This document shows, piece by piece, positions 1 to 7,233 of a stretch of 18,112 nt of DNA. The stretch is taken from positions 1 through 18,112 of the forward strand of contig DHAA01000046.1 in assembly GCA_002397275.1 (NCBI GenBank), read 5' to 3'. The notes under the pieces were generated by a model. It was given only the letters and a program-made list of their open reading frames with translations. It did not search any database and was not told the origin of the DNA. Source of the DNA: Thermacetogenium sp. UBA4966 (GTDB taxonomy: Bacteria; Bacillota; DSM-12270; Thermacetogeniales; Thermacetogeniaceae). Positions within the stretch are counted from its first letter, which is position 1. Every line of letters begins with the position of its first letter. The position numbers and the translations under genes are program-made.

Positions 1-219
1 GTCATACGGCAGCGCCCTGATCTCCTCGATCTTGCTCGACGCCAGCTTCAGCGCTACGAGGCGCGCTTTGTTGCTCTGTGAAGCCTCTGTTATGTAAACA
101 AACATGGGTATGAAGGCAAGAGAGATCAGAAGCAGCAGGGTGAGCGCGATGATCAGCTCCACCAGCGTGAAGCCGCCCTCTTTTTTTAATCGACCGGTCT
201 TTGCGCATTCCATCATCAT
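1..219 (-). CDS. PilV-like type IV prepilin, partial (3' end beyond window)
   Basis: The first 73 codons of a minor prepilin are visible; the gene runs off the left edge. A 16-residue basic leader ends in Gly-Gly and is followed by FTLVELIIAL and a hydrophobic helix, the class III signal cleaved and N-methylated by PilD, with Glu5 of the mature protein present. After the helix comes LKLASSKIEEIRALPYD, which resembles the helix-to-globular junction of PilV/GspI-type minor pilins. There are three consecutive ATG codons; I chose the first because AAAGGAG (227-233) lies 7 nt upstream. That site overlaps the stop codon of the preceding sigma factor gene, so the two are probably co-transcribed and translationally coupled. 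Assignment to PilV rather than another minor pilin is tentative without the C-terminus. Confidence 0.85.
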   Translation of the reverse strand, partial: MMMECAKTGRLKKEGGFTLVELIIALTLLLLISLAFIPMFVYITEASQSNKARLVALKLASSKIEEIRALPYD

Positions 220-232
220 TACGGCGCTCCTT

Positions 233-952
233 TCAGGCAAGATACTCGGCCATGCTCTCCAGCCCCCTGTGCATCAGCCGGGAAACCCGGCGCTGGCCGA
301 TGCCCATCTCCTCCGCTACCTGCTGCTGTGTCAGGTCATGATAAAAAATCAGATAGATCACCCGGCGCTGCAGTTCGTTCAAGCGCTCCAATGCCTGCCG
401 CACCACTATCTGGTCCTCGATAGGCAGTTGAAAGCTCTTATAATAAAGGTGCCTCACCTGTTTTATATCCAAGTCGTCGAGGCTGACTCGCCCGGCCTTC
501 AAGGCCTGGGCAACCCCTTCCTTGCGGACATTGATGTCTTTTGCAATATCGTCAAGCATTGGAAGCTCTCCGCTCTTTTGGGAAAGGGTCTCTATCGCCC
601 GGTAGATGCGGGTCTGCAGATCCGCCGCCCATCCGGGGCGGTCGAAGGAGGCCTCCTGCCGCAAATGGTGTCTCATCTCCCCCCTGATGCAGTGGGAGGC
701 AAAGGTAGCAAAAGTGGTTCCTCTGCCGTGATCAAATCGCTGTACCGCTTTCATCAAGCCCTCGTACCCTGCCTGGAGCAAGTCTTCTCCGGGGCGGCCC
801 CCCGAGTAAAGACTGCCGAAGTGATATACCAGGGCGCTTCCGGCCTCAAAGATCCTCTGTAAATTGTCCTCGCATCTGTCTTTCCGGTACGCGGACGCCG
901 CCTCTTCCAGCTCCGGCGGCTGCGCATATTGGATACCGTCGTTTTTCGGCAT
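233..952 (-). CDS. RNA polymerase sigma-70 family factor inside the pilus operon
   Basis: A 239-aa alternative sigma factor. Region 2 is seen around residues 56-98, with DLLQAGYEGLMKAVQRFD and FATFASHCIRGEMRHHLR, which corresponds to core binding and -10 recognition. A region-3-like segment, LPMLDDIAKDINV, is near 130-142. Region 4 is near 186-232, with the helix-turn-helix DLTQQQVAEEMGIGQRRVSRL. The GEMRHHLR signature is closest to the SigB/SigF/SigG group (group 3), but I cannot assign it to a named sporulation or stress factor. It starts 2 nt after the stop codon of the second pilC, with an excellent AGGAGG six nt before the ATG, and is followed 13 nt later by a prepilin gene. It is therefore embedded in the pilus operon, not merely next to it. 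It could direct pilus gene expression or link pilus assembly to another regulon; the target promoters are unknown. Confidence 0.9.
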   Translation of the reverse strand: MPKNDGIQYAQPPELEEAASAYRKDRCEDNLQRIFEAGSALVYHFGSLYSGGRPGEDLLQAGYEGLMKAVQRFDHGRGTTFATFASHCIRGEMRHHLRQEASFDRPGWAADLQTRIYRAIETLSQKSGELPMLDDIAKDINVRKEGVAQALKAGRVSLDDLDIKQVRHLYYKSFQLPIEDQIVVRQALERLNELQRRVIYLIFYHDLTQQQVAEEMGIGQRRVSRLMHRGLESMAEYLA

Positions 953-954
953 TA

Positions 955-2163
955 TTATCCTCCTATTGTAGTGACCACGAGGAAAATGGGCAGGTACATG
1001 GCAATTACCATAAACCCAACAACACAGCCCACAACAATGATCAAGAGCGGCTCGATGATCGAGGTCAGCGCCTTGGACATAGAGGCCACCTCTTCTTCGT
1101 AAAATCCGGAAACCCGGCTCAGCATTTCGGGAAGGCTGCCGGACTCCTCTCCCACGGCTACCATCTGCACCAGCATCGGCGAAAAAAGCCCGCTTTCCCC
1201 AAGGGGGTCGGCTAGATTCTTTCCTTCCTGGACTTTTTCACAGGTACTCTCCACCGCTTCCGCCACGAGAATGCTCCCCGAAGCAGGGCCGGAGGACTCC
1301 AGGGCCTGTAGAGCGGGGATGCCTCCGGCGAGAAGCGTGGCCATCACCCTGCTGAAACGGGCCATAACCACCCGGTAAATGAGCGGCCCCCAGGCAGGGA
1401 GTTTAAATCTAATCCGGTCCCAATTGCGGCTGCCCGCCGAGGTGCTCAGATAATAGCGGACAGTGAAAACCAGAGCGGCGATAATAACAAGATAAAGATA
1501 CCAGTAGCCGCGAAGTGAATTGGAAAGGCCGATGATCAGCCTGGTAGGCAAAGGCAAAACCATATCCGCCGGGAAGAACTTCATAAATATAGGCACAATG
1601 AAAAGCAACATGGCGGAAACCACAACAAGGGCAAAACAAAGTACAATGATCGGGTAAAAAGTTGCGGATTTGATATTGTCCCGCAGGTTCTTTTCCCTCT
1701 CCAGCTGCTCAGAAAGCTGTCTTAAAATCTCGTCGAGGTTGCCGCTGGCTTCTCCTGATTTGACCATATTGATGAAAAGAGAGGGAAACACATCGGGATA
1801 GTTGCTCAGCGCATCGGAAAAGTTCATGCCGCCGTCCACATTCTTGGCGGTCTCCATCAGCACTTCGCCGAAGCCCCGGTTGGCAACCTGGCTGCTCAGC
1901 GTGTACAATCCTCTGGTCAGAGGAATCCCTGCCTCCAGAAGCGTATGCAGCTGCCTGCTGAATAAGACAAGGTCGCCGACGGCAACCTTATGCTTTTTCT
2001 GGAAAAGCCCGCTGAAAAACGACTCCCGCAACTCACTGATATCCAGTACCGTTAAGCCCATACCGCGCAGTTTATCAGCCACCATCATTTCATGATCGGC
2101 CGTCATCTGCCCGTTTCCGGATCTCCCCATCCTGTCCATATACTCATATGAATATAGGCCCAT
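955..2163 (-). CDS. pilC: Type IV pilus inner-membrane platform protein PilC (second copy)
   Basis: A 402-aa PilC/GspF family protein, the polytopic membrane platform that couples the PilB/PilT motors to the growing pilin fibre. It has the usual two tandem T2SSF domains. The first, around residues 68-190, contains LVLFSRQLHTLLEAGIPL and the conserved MVKSGEASGNLDEIL. The second, around 270-395, contains RFSRVMATLLAGGIPALQAL and MVAVGEESGSLPEML. Three hydrophobic stretches are visible, near 165-190, 215-235 and 370-398. The ATG is preceded by GGGAGG five nt upstream, and the gene begins 12 nt after pilT, which makes a pilT-pilC-sigma-pilV transcription unit. A different PilC lies at 7669-8823. 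This copy is paired with PilT and may serve retraction, but that is inferred only from position. Confidence 0.95.
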   Translation of the reverse strand: MGLYSYEYMDRMGRSGNGQMTADHEMMVADKLRGMGLTVLDISELRESFFSGLFQKKHKVAVGDLVLFSRQLHTLLEAGIPLTRGLYTLSSQVANRGFGEVLMETAKNVDGGMNFSDALSNYPDVFPSLFINMVKSGEASGNLDEILRQLSEQLEREKNLRDNIKSATFYPIIVLCFALVVVSAMLLFIVPIFMKFFPADMVLPLPTRLIIGLSNSLRGYWYLYLVIIAALVFTVRYYLSTSAGSRNWDRIRFKLPAWGPLIYRVVMARFSRVMATLLAGGIPALQALESSGPASGSILVAEAVESTCEKVQEGKNLADPLGESGLFSPMLVQMVAVGEESGSLPEMLSRVSGFYEEEVASMSKALTSIIEPLLIIVVGCVVGFMVIAMYLPIFLVVTTIGG

Positions 2164-2175
2164 AGCTTCCTCCCT

Positions 2176-3279
2176 CTACATCCTGCCGAGCAGACGCTCT
2201 AGCTCTGTTCTGGAAACACAACGCAAAAAGGCGCTTTCCCTGCTGACCTTGCCCTCCCTGCACAGTTCGGCCAGGGATTGATCCATTGTCCTCATCCCCT
2301 GCTGGTGGCCGGTCTGGATACAGGTATAGAGCTGGTACTCCTTCCCATCCCGAATCATATTGCGCACAGCGCTGGTGGCCAGCATTACTTCCGTAGCCAT
2401 GGCCATTCCCTGTCCGTCCGACCGGGGCAGCAACTGCTGAGAGATGATTCCCTGCAGAGTGTCGGCTAACTGCTGGCGGATCTGGTTCTGCATGTGTTCC
2501 TGAAAGACATCGACGATGCGGTGGACCGAAAGGGGAGCGGTCTGCGTATGCAGTGTCGATAAAACCAGGTGCCCCGTCTCCGCCGCGGTCAACGCTATGG
2601 AAATGCTCTCTAGATCGCGCATTTCACCGATTAAAATCACATCAGGGTCATGGCGCAGCACATGTCTCAAGGCAGCGCCGAACGAATGAGTGTCCGAGCC
2701 CACTTCTCTTTGTTTGATAATTGATTTTTTATGGCAATGCAGGAACTCGATCGGCTGTTCCACAGTAACAATATTCAGGCTGCGGTTTTCATTGATATAA
2801 TTGATCATAGCCGCCAGTGTCGTTGACTTTCCGCTCCCTGTGGGTCCTGTGATCAGGATCAGGCCGCGGGGGAGACTGCACAGTTCTTCAACGGAACGAG
2901 GCAAGTTAAGGCTGTCAATCGCGGGGATCTGATAGGGAACTACACGAAAGGCTACGGACAGAGTACCCCTCTGCCGCATGATGTTGCCGCGGAAACGGCT
3001 GATACCCTCTATAGAATAAGAAAAATCAAGTTCCCAGTTGTCTCGGAATTCCTGGCGCTGCATTGGCTCCAGGACTGGAAACACCAGGCCTTCCACATCC
3101 TGCGGCCTTAACTTCGGTAAATCAAAAGGCGTCAGCTTGCCGAAAATTCTGGCTATGGGAGGCGCTCCCACTGTCAGATGCAGATCTGATGAGCCTTTCT
3201 CCACCGTCATTCTCAATAGTTTTTTCAAGTCTACCGGGTAATCTTGCCGGAATGTTTTACTATTAGATTCGTTGTTCAT
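2176..3279 (-). CDS. pilT: Type IV pilus retraction ATPase PilT
   Basis: A 367-aa hexameric AAA-type ATPase of the PilT family, which powers pilus depolymerisation on the cytoplasmic side. In order it shows an N-terminal domain with VEKGSSDLHL and GAPPIAR, Walker A GPTGSGKST (about 145-153), Walker B DPDVILIGEMRD (about 211-222), the His box GHLVLSTLHT (about 236-245), and the C-terminal SAVRNMIRDGK that matches the AIRNLIRE retraction signature. One oddity is the Asp box, which reads VEQPIEF where PilT normally has a VEDPIEF-like sequence. I chose the ATG at 3279 over an in-frame TTG at 3324. The TTG lacks a ribosome-binding site and would begin only 10 nt after a terminator-like hairpin; the ATG has AGGG 11 nt upstream and gives a family-typical N-terminus. 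The gene heads the pilT-pilC-sigma-pilV unit. Confidence 0.95.
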   Translation of the reverse strand: MNNESNSKTFRQDYPVDLKKLLRMTVEKGSSDLHLTVGAPPIARIFGKLTPFDLPKLRPQDVEGLVFPVLEPMQRQEFRDNWELDFSYSIEGISRFRGNIMRQRGTLSVAFRVVPYQIPAIDSLNLPRSVEELCSLPRGLILITGPTGSGKSTTLAAMINYINENRSLNIVTVEQPIEFLHCHKKSIIKQREVGSDTHSFGAALRHVLRHDPDVILIGEMRDLESISIALTAAETGHLVLSTLHTQTAPLSVHRIVDVFQEHMQNQIRQQLADTLQGIISQQLLPRSDGQGMAMATEVMLATSAVRNMIRDGKEYQLYTCIQTGHQQGMRTMDQSLAELCREGKVSRESAFLRCVSRTELERLLGRM

Positions 3280-3334
3280 ATAGAATGCATCCCTATCTCT
3301 TTTTTTATGAAAAATAACTTTCAATTATCAATAG

Positions 3335-3384
3335 AAAAAGGCCGAACGAATAACACTGAAAATCAGCGTATTGTTCAGCCTTTT
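3335..3384 (-). terminator. Intrinsic terminator-like hairpin upstream of pilT
   Basis: On the plus strand the arms are 3335-3352 (AAAAAGGCCGAACGAATA) and 3369-3384 (TATTGTTCAGCCTTTT). They are complementary except for one mismatch and one bulged base. The loop contains an inner CTGA/TCAG pair. Read leftward, toward pilT, the stem is followed by TTTTTCTATT, as in a rho-independent terminator. The stem also carries T-rich tails in the other direction. It lies 55 bp before the preferred pilT start, so it would end transcripts from pilD or from the 3.8-kb promoter unless read through. Confidence 0.6.
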
Positions 3385-3496
3385 GTATATTTAAATGAAT
3401 TGATACCTCGCGCAAACAAATCAGAAACTGCCAAGCAAGGCTTAAGCAGATTATTAAGGTTATCTATATTTATGCAATAAGGAAAAATTGAATATG

Positions 3497-3577
3497 TTAG
3501 GTAGAGGGTCTTATTCCATATAATACCCCCCCAGAGGGAACACATGTTTTATTAGGGCGATTAGACATTTCATTCAT
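3497..3577 (-). CDS. Candidate 26-aa leader peptide ORF upstream of pilT
   Basis: A short ORF begins with ATG six nt after AAGGGAG (3584-3590) and runs 26 codons to TAA. The peptide starts MNEMSNRPNK and ends in GIRPST. It contains a run of seven G residues, encoding Gly-Gly-Val. I recognise no family. Its placement downstream of the palindromic promoter and about 110 bp before the terminator-like hairpin is what one would expect of a leader peptide in an attenuated pilT operon. It has no obvious run of one regulatory amino acid, and it may be a chance ORF with a good ribosome-binding site. Confidence 0.3.
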   Translation of the reverse strand: MNEMSNRPNKTCVPSGGVLYGIRPST

Positions 3578-3765
3578 AAACTACTCCCTTAGAACAATTG
3601 CTCCGCTATCTACTCTCCATAGCGCCCATAAAAATGCGTGTTAACTATGATATATTCTGCTCTTGGTTTGGGAAATTACGCTGGAATAAAAAAATGGAAA
3701 GAGAGCGCTAATCAGAGTAAACGATATCAATAACAAACTTTGAACAAATATATCCTCTATTACCT

Positions 3766-3812
3766 GTTTCTATTGACATCATATCAACCCTTTCTAATAT
3801 GTCAATAGAAAC
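3766..3812. promoter_or_regulatory. Perfect inverted repeat with face-to-face sigma-A-type promoters
   Basis: GTTTCTATTGACAT (3766-3779) is repeated in perfect inverted form at 3799-3812, separated by 19 bp. Each arm carries TTGACA. On the minus strand TTGACA (3800-3805) is 16 bp from TATGAT (3778-3783), a good promoter reading toward pilT. On the plus strand TTGACA (3773-3778) is 16 bp from TAATAT (3795-3800), reading toward the 3' end of pilD. The symmetry suggests an operator for a dimeric regulator. An antisense transcript into pilD is possible. Terminal repeats of a small decayed insertion are an alternative, but I see no element between the arms. Confidence 0.5.
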
Positions 3813-3840
3813 TAGACATTTTCAGGATTTTTGTCCTAAA

Positions 3841-3869
3841 TTGTCTAATTATTGACTTAATTTGTCTAA
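3841..3869. repeat. Direct repeat TTGTCTAA, 21 bp apart
   Basis: TTGTCTAA occurs at 3841-3848 and again at 3862-3869, with start positions exactly two helical turns apart and similar AAT-rich flanks. The second copy overlaps the pilD stop codon. The complementary core TTAGACA also occurs at 3561-3567. The spacing would suit a DNA-binding protein upstream of the minus-strand promoter, but in such AT-rich DNA chance similarity is likely. Confidence 0.3.
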
Positions 3870-4627
3870 AGATAATTTAAATACCAGCTTATTATGCTAA
3901 AACCATATAAAATAGCGAAAAAGGATCCTAAGGAGATGAAGGGCCCAAAGGGCAGCGGATCTTTACTCCCTCTGAGTTTGAATAGCAGGAGAAAAATCGC
4001 CAGTAAACCGCCGGCGCCCGCCCCTAAAAAGAGACCGAAGGGCGCCAGCGGCCAGCCTAAAAAGAGTCCGGTCACCGCGGCCAGCTTGATATCGCCCCCT
4101 CCCATGCCCCCTTTGCTGAGCAGGGCTACAAGCAATAAAAAACCGGAGGTGGCCAGTATGCCGATCAGAGCGGATAGCGCTCCTACATCCCGGGCGGCGA
4201 TATTCAAAAGAACCCCCCCGGCGAGCCCTGTGATCACCAGTGAGTTGGGAATGATATAATGCCGGAGATCGATGAGGGATATCGCTATCAGGAGAGAACT
4301 GAGGAATAGATATTTGACAAGGGTGAGAGTAGCTCCGAAATGGAGAAAAAGAACGGCGAAAACTGCTCCTGTGAGAAGTTCGACAACCGGGTATTGGAGA
4401 GATATCCGGCTGTGGCAGGTCCGGCATTTGCCGAACTGTAAGAGATAGCTGATTACCGGTATCAGCTCAAACCAGGAGAGTTGCTTTCCGCAGGAAGGGC
4501 AGCGGGACCTGTCCATAGCTATAGACTCTCCCCGGGGCAAGCGATAGATGACCACGTTGAGAAAACTGCCTGTACAGAGCCCCAAAAGAATTATTGCCGC
4601 CAACCGGAAATATGTGACCGTCTCCAA
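3866..4627 (-). CDS. pilD: Prepilin peptidase / N-methyltransferase PilD
   Basis: A 253-aa polytopic aspartic protease that cleaves the leader from prepilins and methylates the new N-terminus at the cytoplasmic face of the membrane. The N-terminal cytoplasmic loop has the paired CPSC (43-46) and CRTC (68-71) zinc motifs of the bifunctional class, with GSFLNVVIYRLPRGES before them. The catalytic aspartates are in LIDLRHYIIPN (Asp120) and GGGDIKL (Asp179, of the GxGD type). Several hydrophobic helices cover the rest. The TTG start is supported by GAGGGGGG six nt upstream. It follows the GspH-like gene by 90 bp and is the last gene before the regulatory gap, so it closes the pilB-to-pilD unit. 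Its substrates are presumably the six prepilin-like proteins of this cluster. Confidence 0.96.
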   Translation of the reverse strand: METVTYFRLAAIILLGLCTGSFLNVVIYRLPRGESIAMDRSRCPSCGKQLSWFELIPVISYLLQFGKCRTCHSRISLQYPVVELLTGAVFAVLFLHFGATLTLVKYLFLSSLLIAISLIDLRHYIIPNSLVITGLAGGVLLNIAARDVGALSALIGILATSGFLLLVALLSKGGMGGGDIKLAAVTGLFLGWPLAPFGLFLGAGAGGLLAIFLLLFKLRGSKDPLPFGPFISLGSFFAILYGFSIISWYLNYL

Positions 4628-4717
4628 GATACGCCCCCCTCAAAATATACTGGTTCCAAGATATCACTATTTATCCGGTTGCTCAAGGGGTTTTACAGCG
4701 GCCGCCGGTCATCTGAA

Positions 4718-5215
4718 TTATTCCGGGGGCTCGTCGCTTACCCGCACTCTCCCGGTAATTGCGGCGACAATGACAAAGACGGTCTTTCCTGAATCCCGCT
4801 CATTGATGGTAACTGCGCCTCCCACCTGGCCGTGCGAGCTATTTATTGAAAAATAAAGCCTATCACTTGGAAAATTATTGTTTTTTATCCTCACCGAGGC
4901 GGGCAGACGAACAGTGGCAATTTTGTCAGGTTCACCTGAAGCGGCTTTTTTCATGATATAGCGGTCGTCGAAAAATTCGATCAGATATGCGGAACTGCTT
5001 TCACTCACGGCTCTCTGCTGCATTTCCCGTATATCCGCGGCCATCCGGAAAGCGGTATGCTGCAAAGTAAAATAAGAAAAGGCCTTTCCGGTCAAGGGAC
5101 CGGCCGCGATAAAGACTATACTGATGATGAGCAAGACTATGATCATCTCTATGAGTGTAAAGCCGTCTGCGGCATCGGATTTGGCTTTTATGGCATAGAG
5201 CTTGTTTAAAATCAC
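4718..5215 (-). CDS. GspH/FimT-like minor prepilin
   Basis: A 165-aa prepilin with an 18-residue leader ending in Asp-Gly, then FTLIEMIIVLLIISIVFIAA, which has the Phe1 and Glu5 needed for processing and assembly. The helix continues into RMAADIREMQQRAVSESSSA, a pattern seen in GspH/FimT-type minor pilins. The C-terminal part is probably a beta-sandwich, with alternating strands such as YLIEFF and KTVFVIVAAITGRVRV. Its ATG overlaps the stop codon of the PilX-like gene (ATGA), implying translational coupling. As a minor pilin it should help prime the pilus tip with the PilV, PilW and PilX homologues encoded upstream. Confidence 0.85.
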   Translation of the reverse strand: MILNKLYAIKAKSDAADGFTLIEMIIVLLIISIVFIAAGPLTGKAFSYFTLQHTAFRMAADIREMQQRAVSESSSAYLIEFFDDRYIMKKAASGEPDKIATVRLPASVRIKNNNFPSDRLYFSINSSHGQVGGAVTINERDSGKTVFVIVAAITGRVRVSDEPPE

Positions 5216-6099
5216 AATCGATACCCCTCTCTGTCTTCAGCCGCTTCCAACCCTACCCTCTTCCATGACAAAATTGTGAATGTGGCGAACGCGGAAGTTG
5301 AAAACTTATCTGCCATGCTCTCCTCATAGATGAATTCGGCATTGCTGCCCATGAGCAGCACCGGAGTAACCATACCCCCTCTTACGCTTGACCCCTCCCC
5401 CAGGGTGATCTCCTCTCCGTAAGCCAGGAAAGCAACGGCAAGACCGCTGCCGACGGCGACCCTGCCTGTGGCCAGGATACAGAGAGAATCTTCCGCCCCG
5501 ACCGGGAGCAGATCGCCGCTGACATTAACGGAACCGTCGACCGCGATGATTCCTTTTCCCCTGTAGGGTCCGGCGATCTCCAGGTCCCCGTCGATAAAGG
5601 CCACCCCGGCGAGTTCCAGGCCGCCCTGGAATTTCTGCTCCCCTGTATAGAAAGCGTCCGCTCCCTTGCGGAGTTGGGAGATAGCGATCTTCACGCTGAT
5701 CTCGGCCTGCAGCTTGCAGCGCGCCCCTTGATAGCTGCCCAGGCTTTCTACAAGGATGACAGTCTCACTCTCTTCCCCGCCATCAGACCCGCTTTTCCCG
5801 GACAGATCGACGCTCTCGATCCGCCCGCCGGCATAATCCGCGGCCATGTAATCGGGGACCAGATTTACCTGTTCGCCCGGATTCAGGCATACCAAAGGCA
5901 GTTCCCCGCTTCGCAGCAGGGACAGCGCTTTTTCAACCCCGGCCTCTGCGATGTAATACGCCTTTTTTTGGCGTATTTCCAACCCGGCGTTCTTGCGCAA
6001 GGAAACGGCCAGGGAGAAGGCGCCGCTGGCCATCACAAAGATAAAAGCCGTCAGGATAAGCACCAGAGCAATTCCCTGCCCTCTTTGATCTCTCACCAC
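5212..6099 (-). CDS. PilX/GspK-class minor pilin-like protein
   Basis: A 295-aa protein with a PilX_N-type N-terminus: a short basic leader RDQRGQG, then IALVLILTAFIFVMASGAF, and, about 45 residues in, AYYIAEAGVEKALSLL, the hallmark of PilX-like proteins. The residue at +5 is not Glu, as in GspK-class tip pseudopilins that do not need it. The C-terminal two thirds has repeated short strands with turns (GLELAGVAFIDGDLEIAG, then IIAVDGSVNVSG), suggesting a beta-helix-like domain. The start is GTG with AAGGG seven nt upstream; a second GTG follows directly. It sits 18 bp after the PilW-like gene and overlaps the GspH-like gene by 4 bp. Its likely role is at the tip complex of the pilus. Confidence 0.82.
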   Translation of the reverse strand: MVRDQRGQGIALVLILTAFIFVMASGAFSLAVSLRKNAGLEIRQKKAYYIAEAGVEKALSLLRSGELPLVCLNPGEQVNLVPDYMAADYAGGRIESVDLSGKSGSDGGEESETVILVESLGSYQGARCKLQAEISVKIAISQLRKGADAFYTGEQKFQGGLELAGVAFIDGDLEIAGPYRGKGIIAVDGSVNVSGDLLPVGAEDSLCILATGRVAVGSGLAVAFLAYGEEITLGEGSSVRGGMVTPVLLMGSNAEFIYEESMADKFSTSAFATFTILSWKRVGLEAAEDREGYRL

Positions 6100-6117
6100 G
6101 ATCGCACCCTTCCGCTT

Positions 6118-6573
6118 TCACGGCGTCCTCAAGTAAATACCTGTCGTAACCTCTTCGACGCCGCTTCTACCCATCTCTCCCAGGACAATGATATCCACAA
6201 AGCGCCTTTCCGCATCATAACTGAAAGAGACCGCGGCAATGTTGCTGGCAAAGGGCAGCGGCTGGCCCTCGAAATCTGCCTCCAGTTCCTGCTGGCGAGC
6301 ATCGTAGCTAAACCTGCCGCATTTCCCGTCTCTGCTGAAACTGATCTCCTGCCCTCCTCTTCCGACAACGATGCTCCCGGCTCCCGCCTCTCTGAGTTCA
6401 GAACTCATCTTATTGAGAGCTATGCGCAGGCTTTCCTGAACCTCTACCCTCTGGCGGGTAACGCTATAAGTCATGGCCCCCCTGGCCTGAATGTAAGCGA
6501 TAATAGTAAACAAAAAGGCCATGATCGTCAAAGCAATAATTGTCTCCACAAGAGTAAAGCCGCGCTCAGCCAT
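6118..6573 (-). CDS. PilW/GspJ-like minor prepilin
   Basis: A 151-aa prepilin with a very short leader (MAERG) followed by FTLVETIIALTIMAFLFTII, with Glu5 present. The helix continues into QRVEVQESLRIALNKMSSEL and LREAGAG, typical of the PilW/GspJ class. Several beta strands follow (AAVSFSYDAERRFVDIIVLG). It begins 3 bp after the PilV-like stop codon; the ribosome-binding site (GGTGG) is weak, so coupling to the upstream gene is likely. It is one of four consecutive minor pilin genes. Confidence 0.85.
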   Translation of the reverse strand: MAERGFTLVETIIALTIMAFLFTIIAYIQARGAMTYSVTRQRVEVQESLRIALNKMSSELREAGAGSIVVGRGGQEISFSRDGKCGRFSYDARQQELEADFEGQPLPFASNIAAVSFSYDAERRFVDIIVLGEMGRSGVEEVTTGIYLRTP

Positions 6574-6576
6574 GGG

Positions 6577-7233
6577 TTACCACCAACGCTTTTCCGCCGT
6601 CAGGGAAATCTCTTGGGATTCTCCCCGCACCTGCTTAACATAAGTGACTGTGATCGTCTGTAGATCCTCGCGCTCGCCGTCGGCAGCGGTGATTTTTAAA
6701 TCATCTCTGCAGGGCCGGTCACGCAGCAGCAGATAGGAACTCCCCTCCGCCTGAGGGGGGATATCCCAGCAGGGATCGACAAAAGCCTGTCCGGCGCCGG
6801 AGTCAAAACTCTCTATTCTCCGCACCTGGCCGGCGCCTCTCCCGCTGACCAGCGCCACCATGCAAAGAGAGGGATCTGTTACGCCGTCTATTCCCGCGGC
6901 TTCTATGACTATAGAGCGGCTGTCCCCGCCCCTGGCCCAGCCCCTGCTGGAGTTTGGCAGGGACTTGATCTCTTCCATAACATCCTGCGCCCCGTTCAAA
7001 GCAGCGATGTCCTGAGAGGCCGACGAGACAAAAATTTCACCATAAGAAAACAGCTCGATCAACGACAGGGAAACCACCGCCATGATCAGCAGCGCGGCGA
7101 TCACCTCAATCAACGCGGCGCCCCCTTGCGGCGCAAACGAGGTGAAGCGGCGCCGGCGCCCGCTCCCCTGCATAAAAATGGCGCGGTCCGGACGTTGCAT
7201 ACGCGGGATGGCGGACCCGCCCTGCTTACCCAT
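6577..7233 (-). CDS. PilV/GspI-like minor prepilin
   Basis: A prepilin-like protein with a processing site APQGG followed by AALIEVIAALLIMAVVSLSL. Residue +1 is Ala instead of the usual Phe, but Glu5 is kept. The following QDIAALNGAQDVMEEIKSLP fits the PilV/GspI pattern. The start is uncertain. The reading frame is open further upstream, but that part overlaps the GspG-like gene. I place it at the ATG at 7233, which overlaps the end of that gene by 8 bp and gives 218 aa with an unusually long 38-residue basic leader. An ATG at 7170 would give a normal 18-residue leader but has no visible ribosome-binding site. Confidence 0.75.
   Translation of the reverse strand: MGKQGGSAIPRMQRPDRAIFMQGSGRRRRFTSFAPQGGAALIEVIAALLIMAVVSLSLIELFSYGEIFVSSASQDIAALNGAQDVMEEIKSLPNSSRGWARGGDSRSIVIEAAGIDGVTDPSLCMVALVSGRGAGQVRRIESFDSGAGQAFVDPCWDIPPQAEGSSYLLLRDRPCRDDLKITAADGEREDLQTITVTYVKQVRGESQEISLTAEKRWW

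Larger units (their letters stand above)
3280..3865. other. Non-coding gap between pilD and pilT (regulatory)
   Basis: This 586-bp gap is AT-rich compared with its flanks. Read on the minus strand (the direction of pilT), it contains paired TTGTCTAA repeats, a perfect 14-bp inverted repeat carrying promoter elements, a 26-codon ORF with a good ribosome-binding site, and a hairpin followed by a T-rich tract just before pilT. These are listed separately. I looked for a c-di-GMP-I riboswitch, which often precedes pilus genes in clostridia, and did not recognise its conserved blocks here. No other protein-coding signal is evident on either strand. Confidence 0.6.

Noticed and set aside
104..862. 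252-aa open frame on the plus strand
   Set aside because: It lies antisense to the sigma factor, which has clear family motifs and an ideal ribosome-binding site. The plus-strand protein shows no domain and no start signal.
3824..3837. AGGA/TCCT hairpin as a pilD terminator
   Set aside because: A 4-bp stem with a 6-nt loop and no proper T run is too weak to support.
3280..3865. c-di-GMP riboswitch upstream of pilT
   Set aside because: I read both strands for the conserved GEMM-I blocks and did not find them. The same holds for the gap before pilB.
5674..6663. 329-aa open frame on the plus strand
   Set aside because: It crosses antisense over the PilX-, PilW- and PilV-like genes, which have hallmark motifs. 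Its composition is that of a GC-skew shadow.
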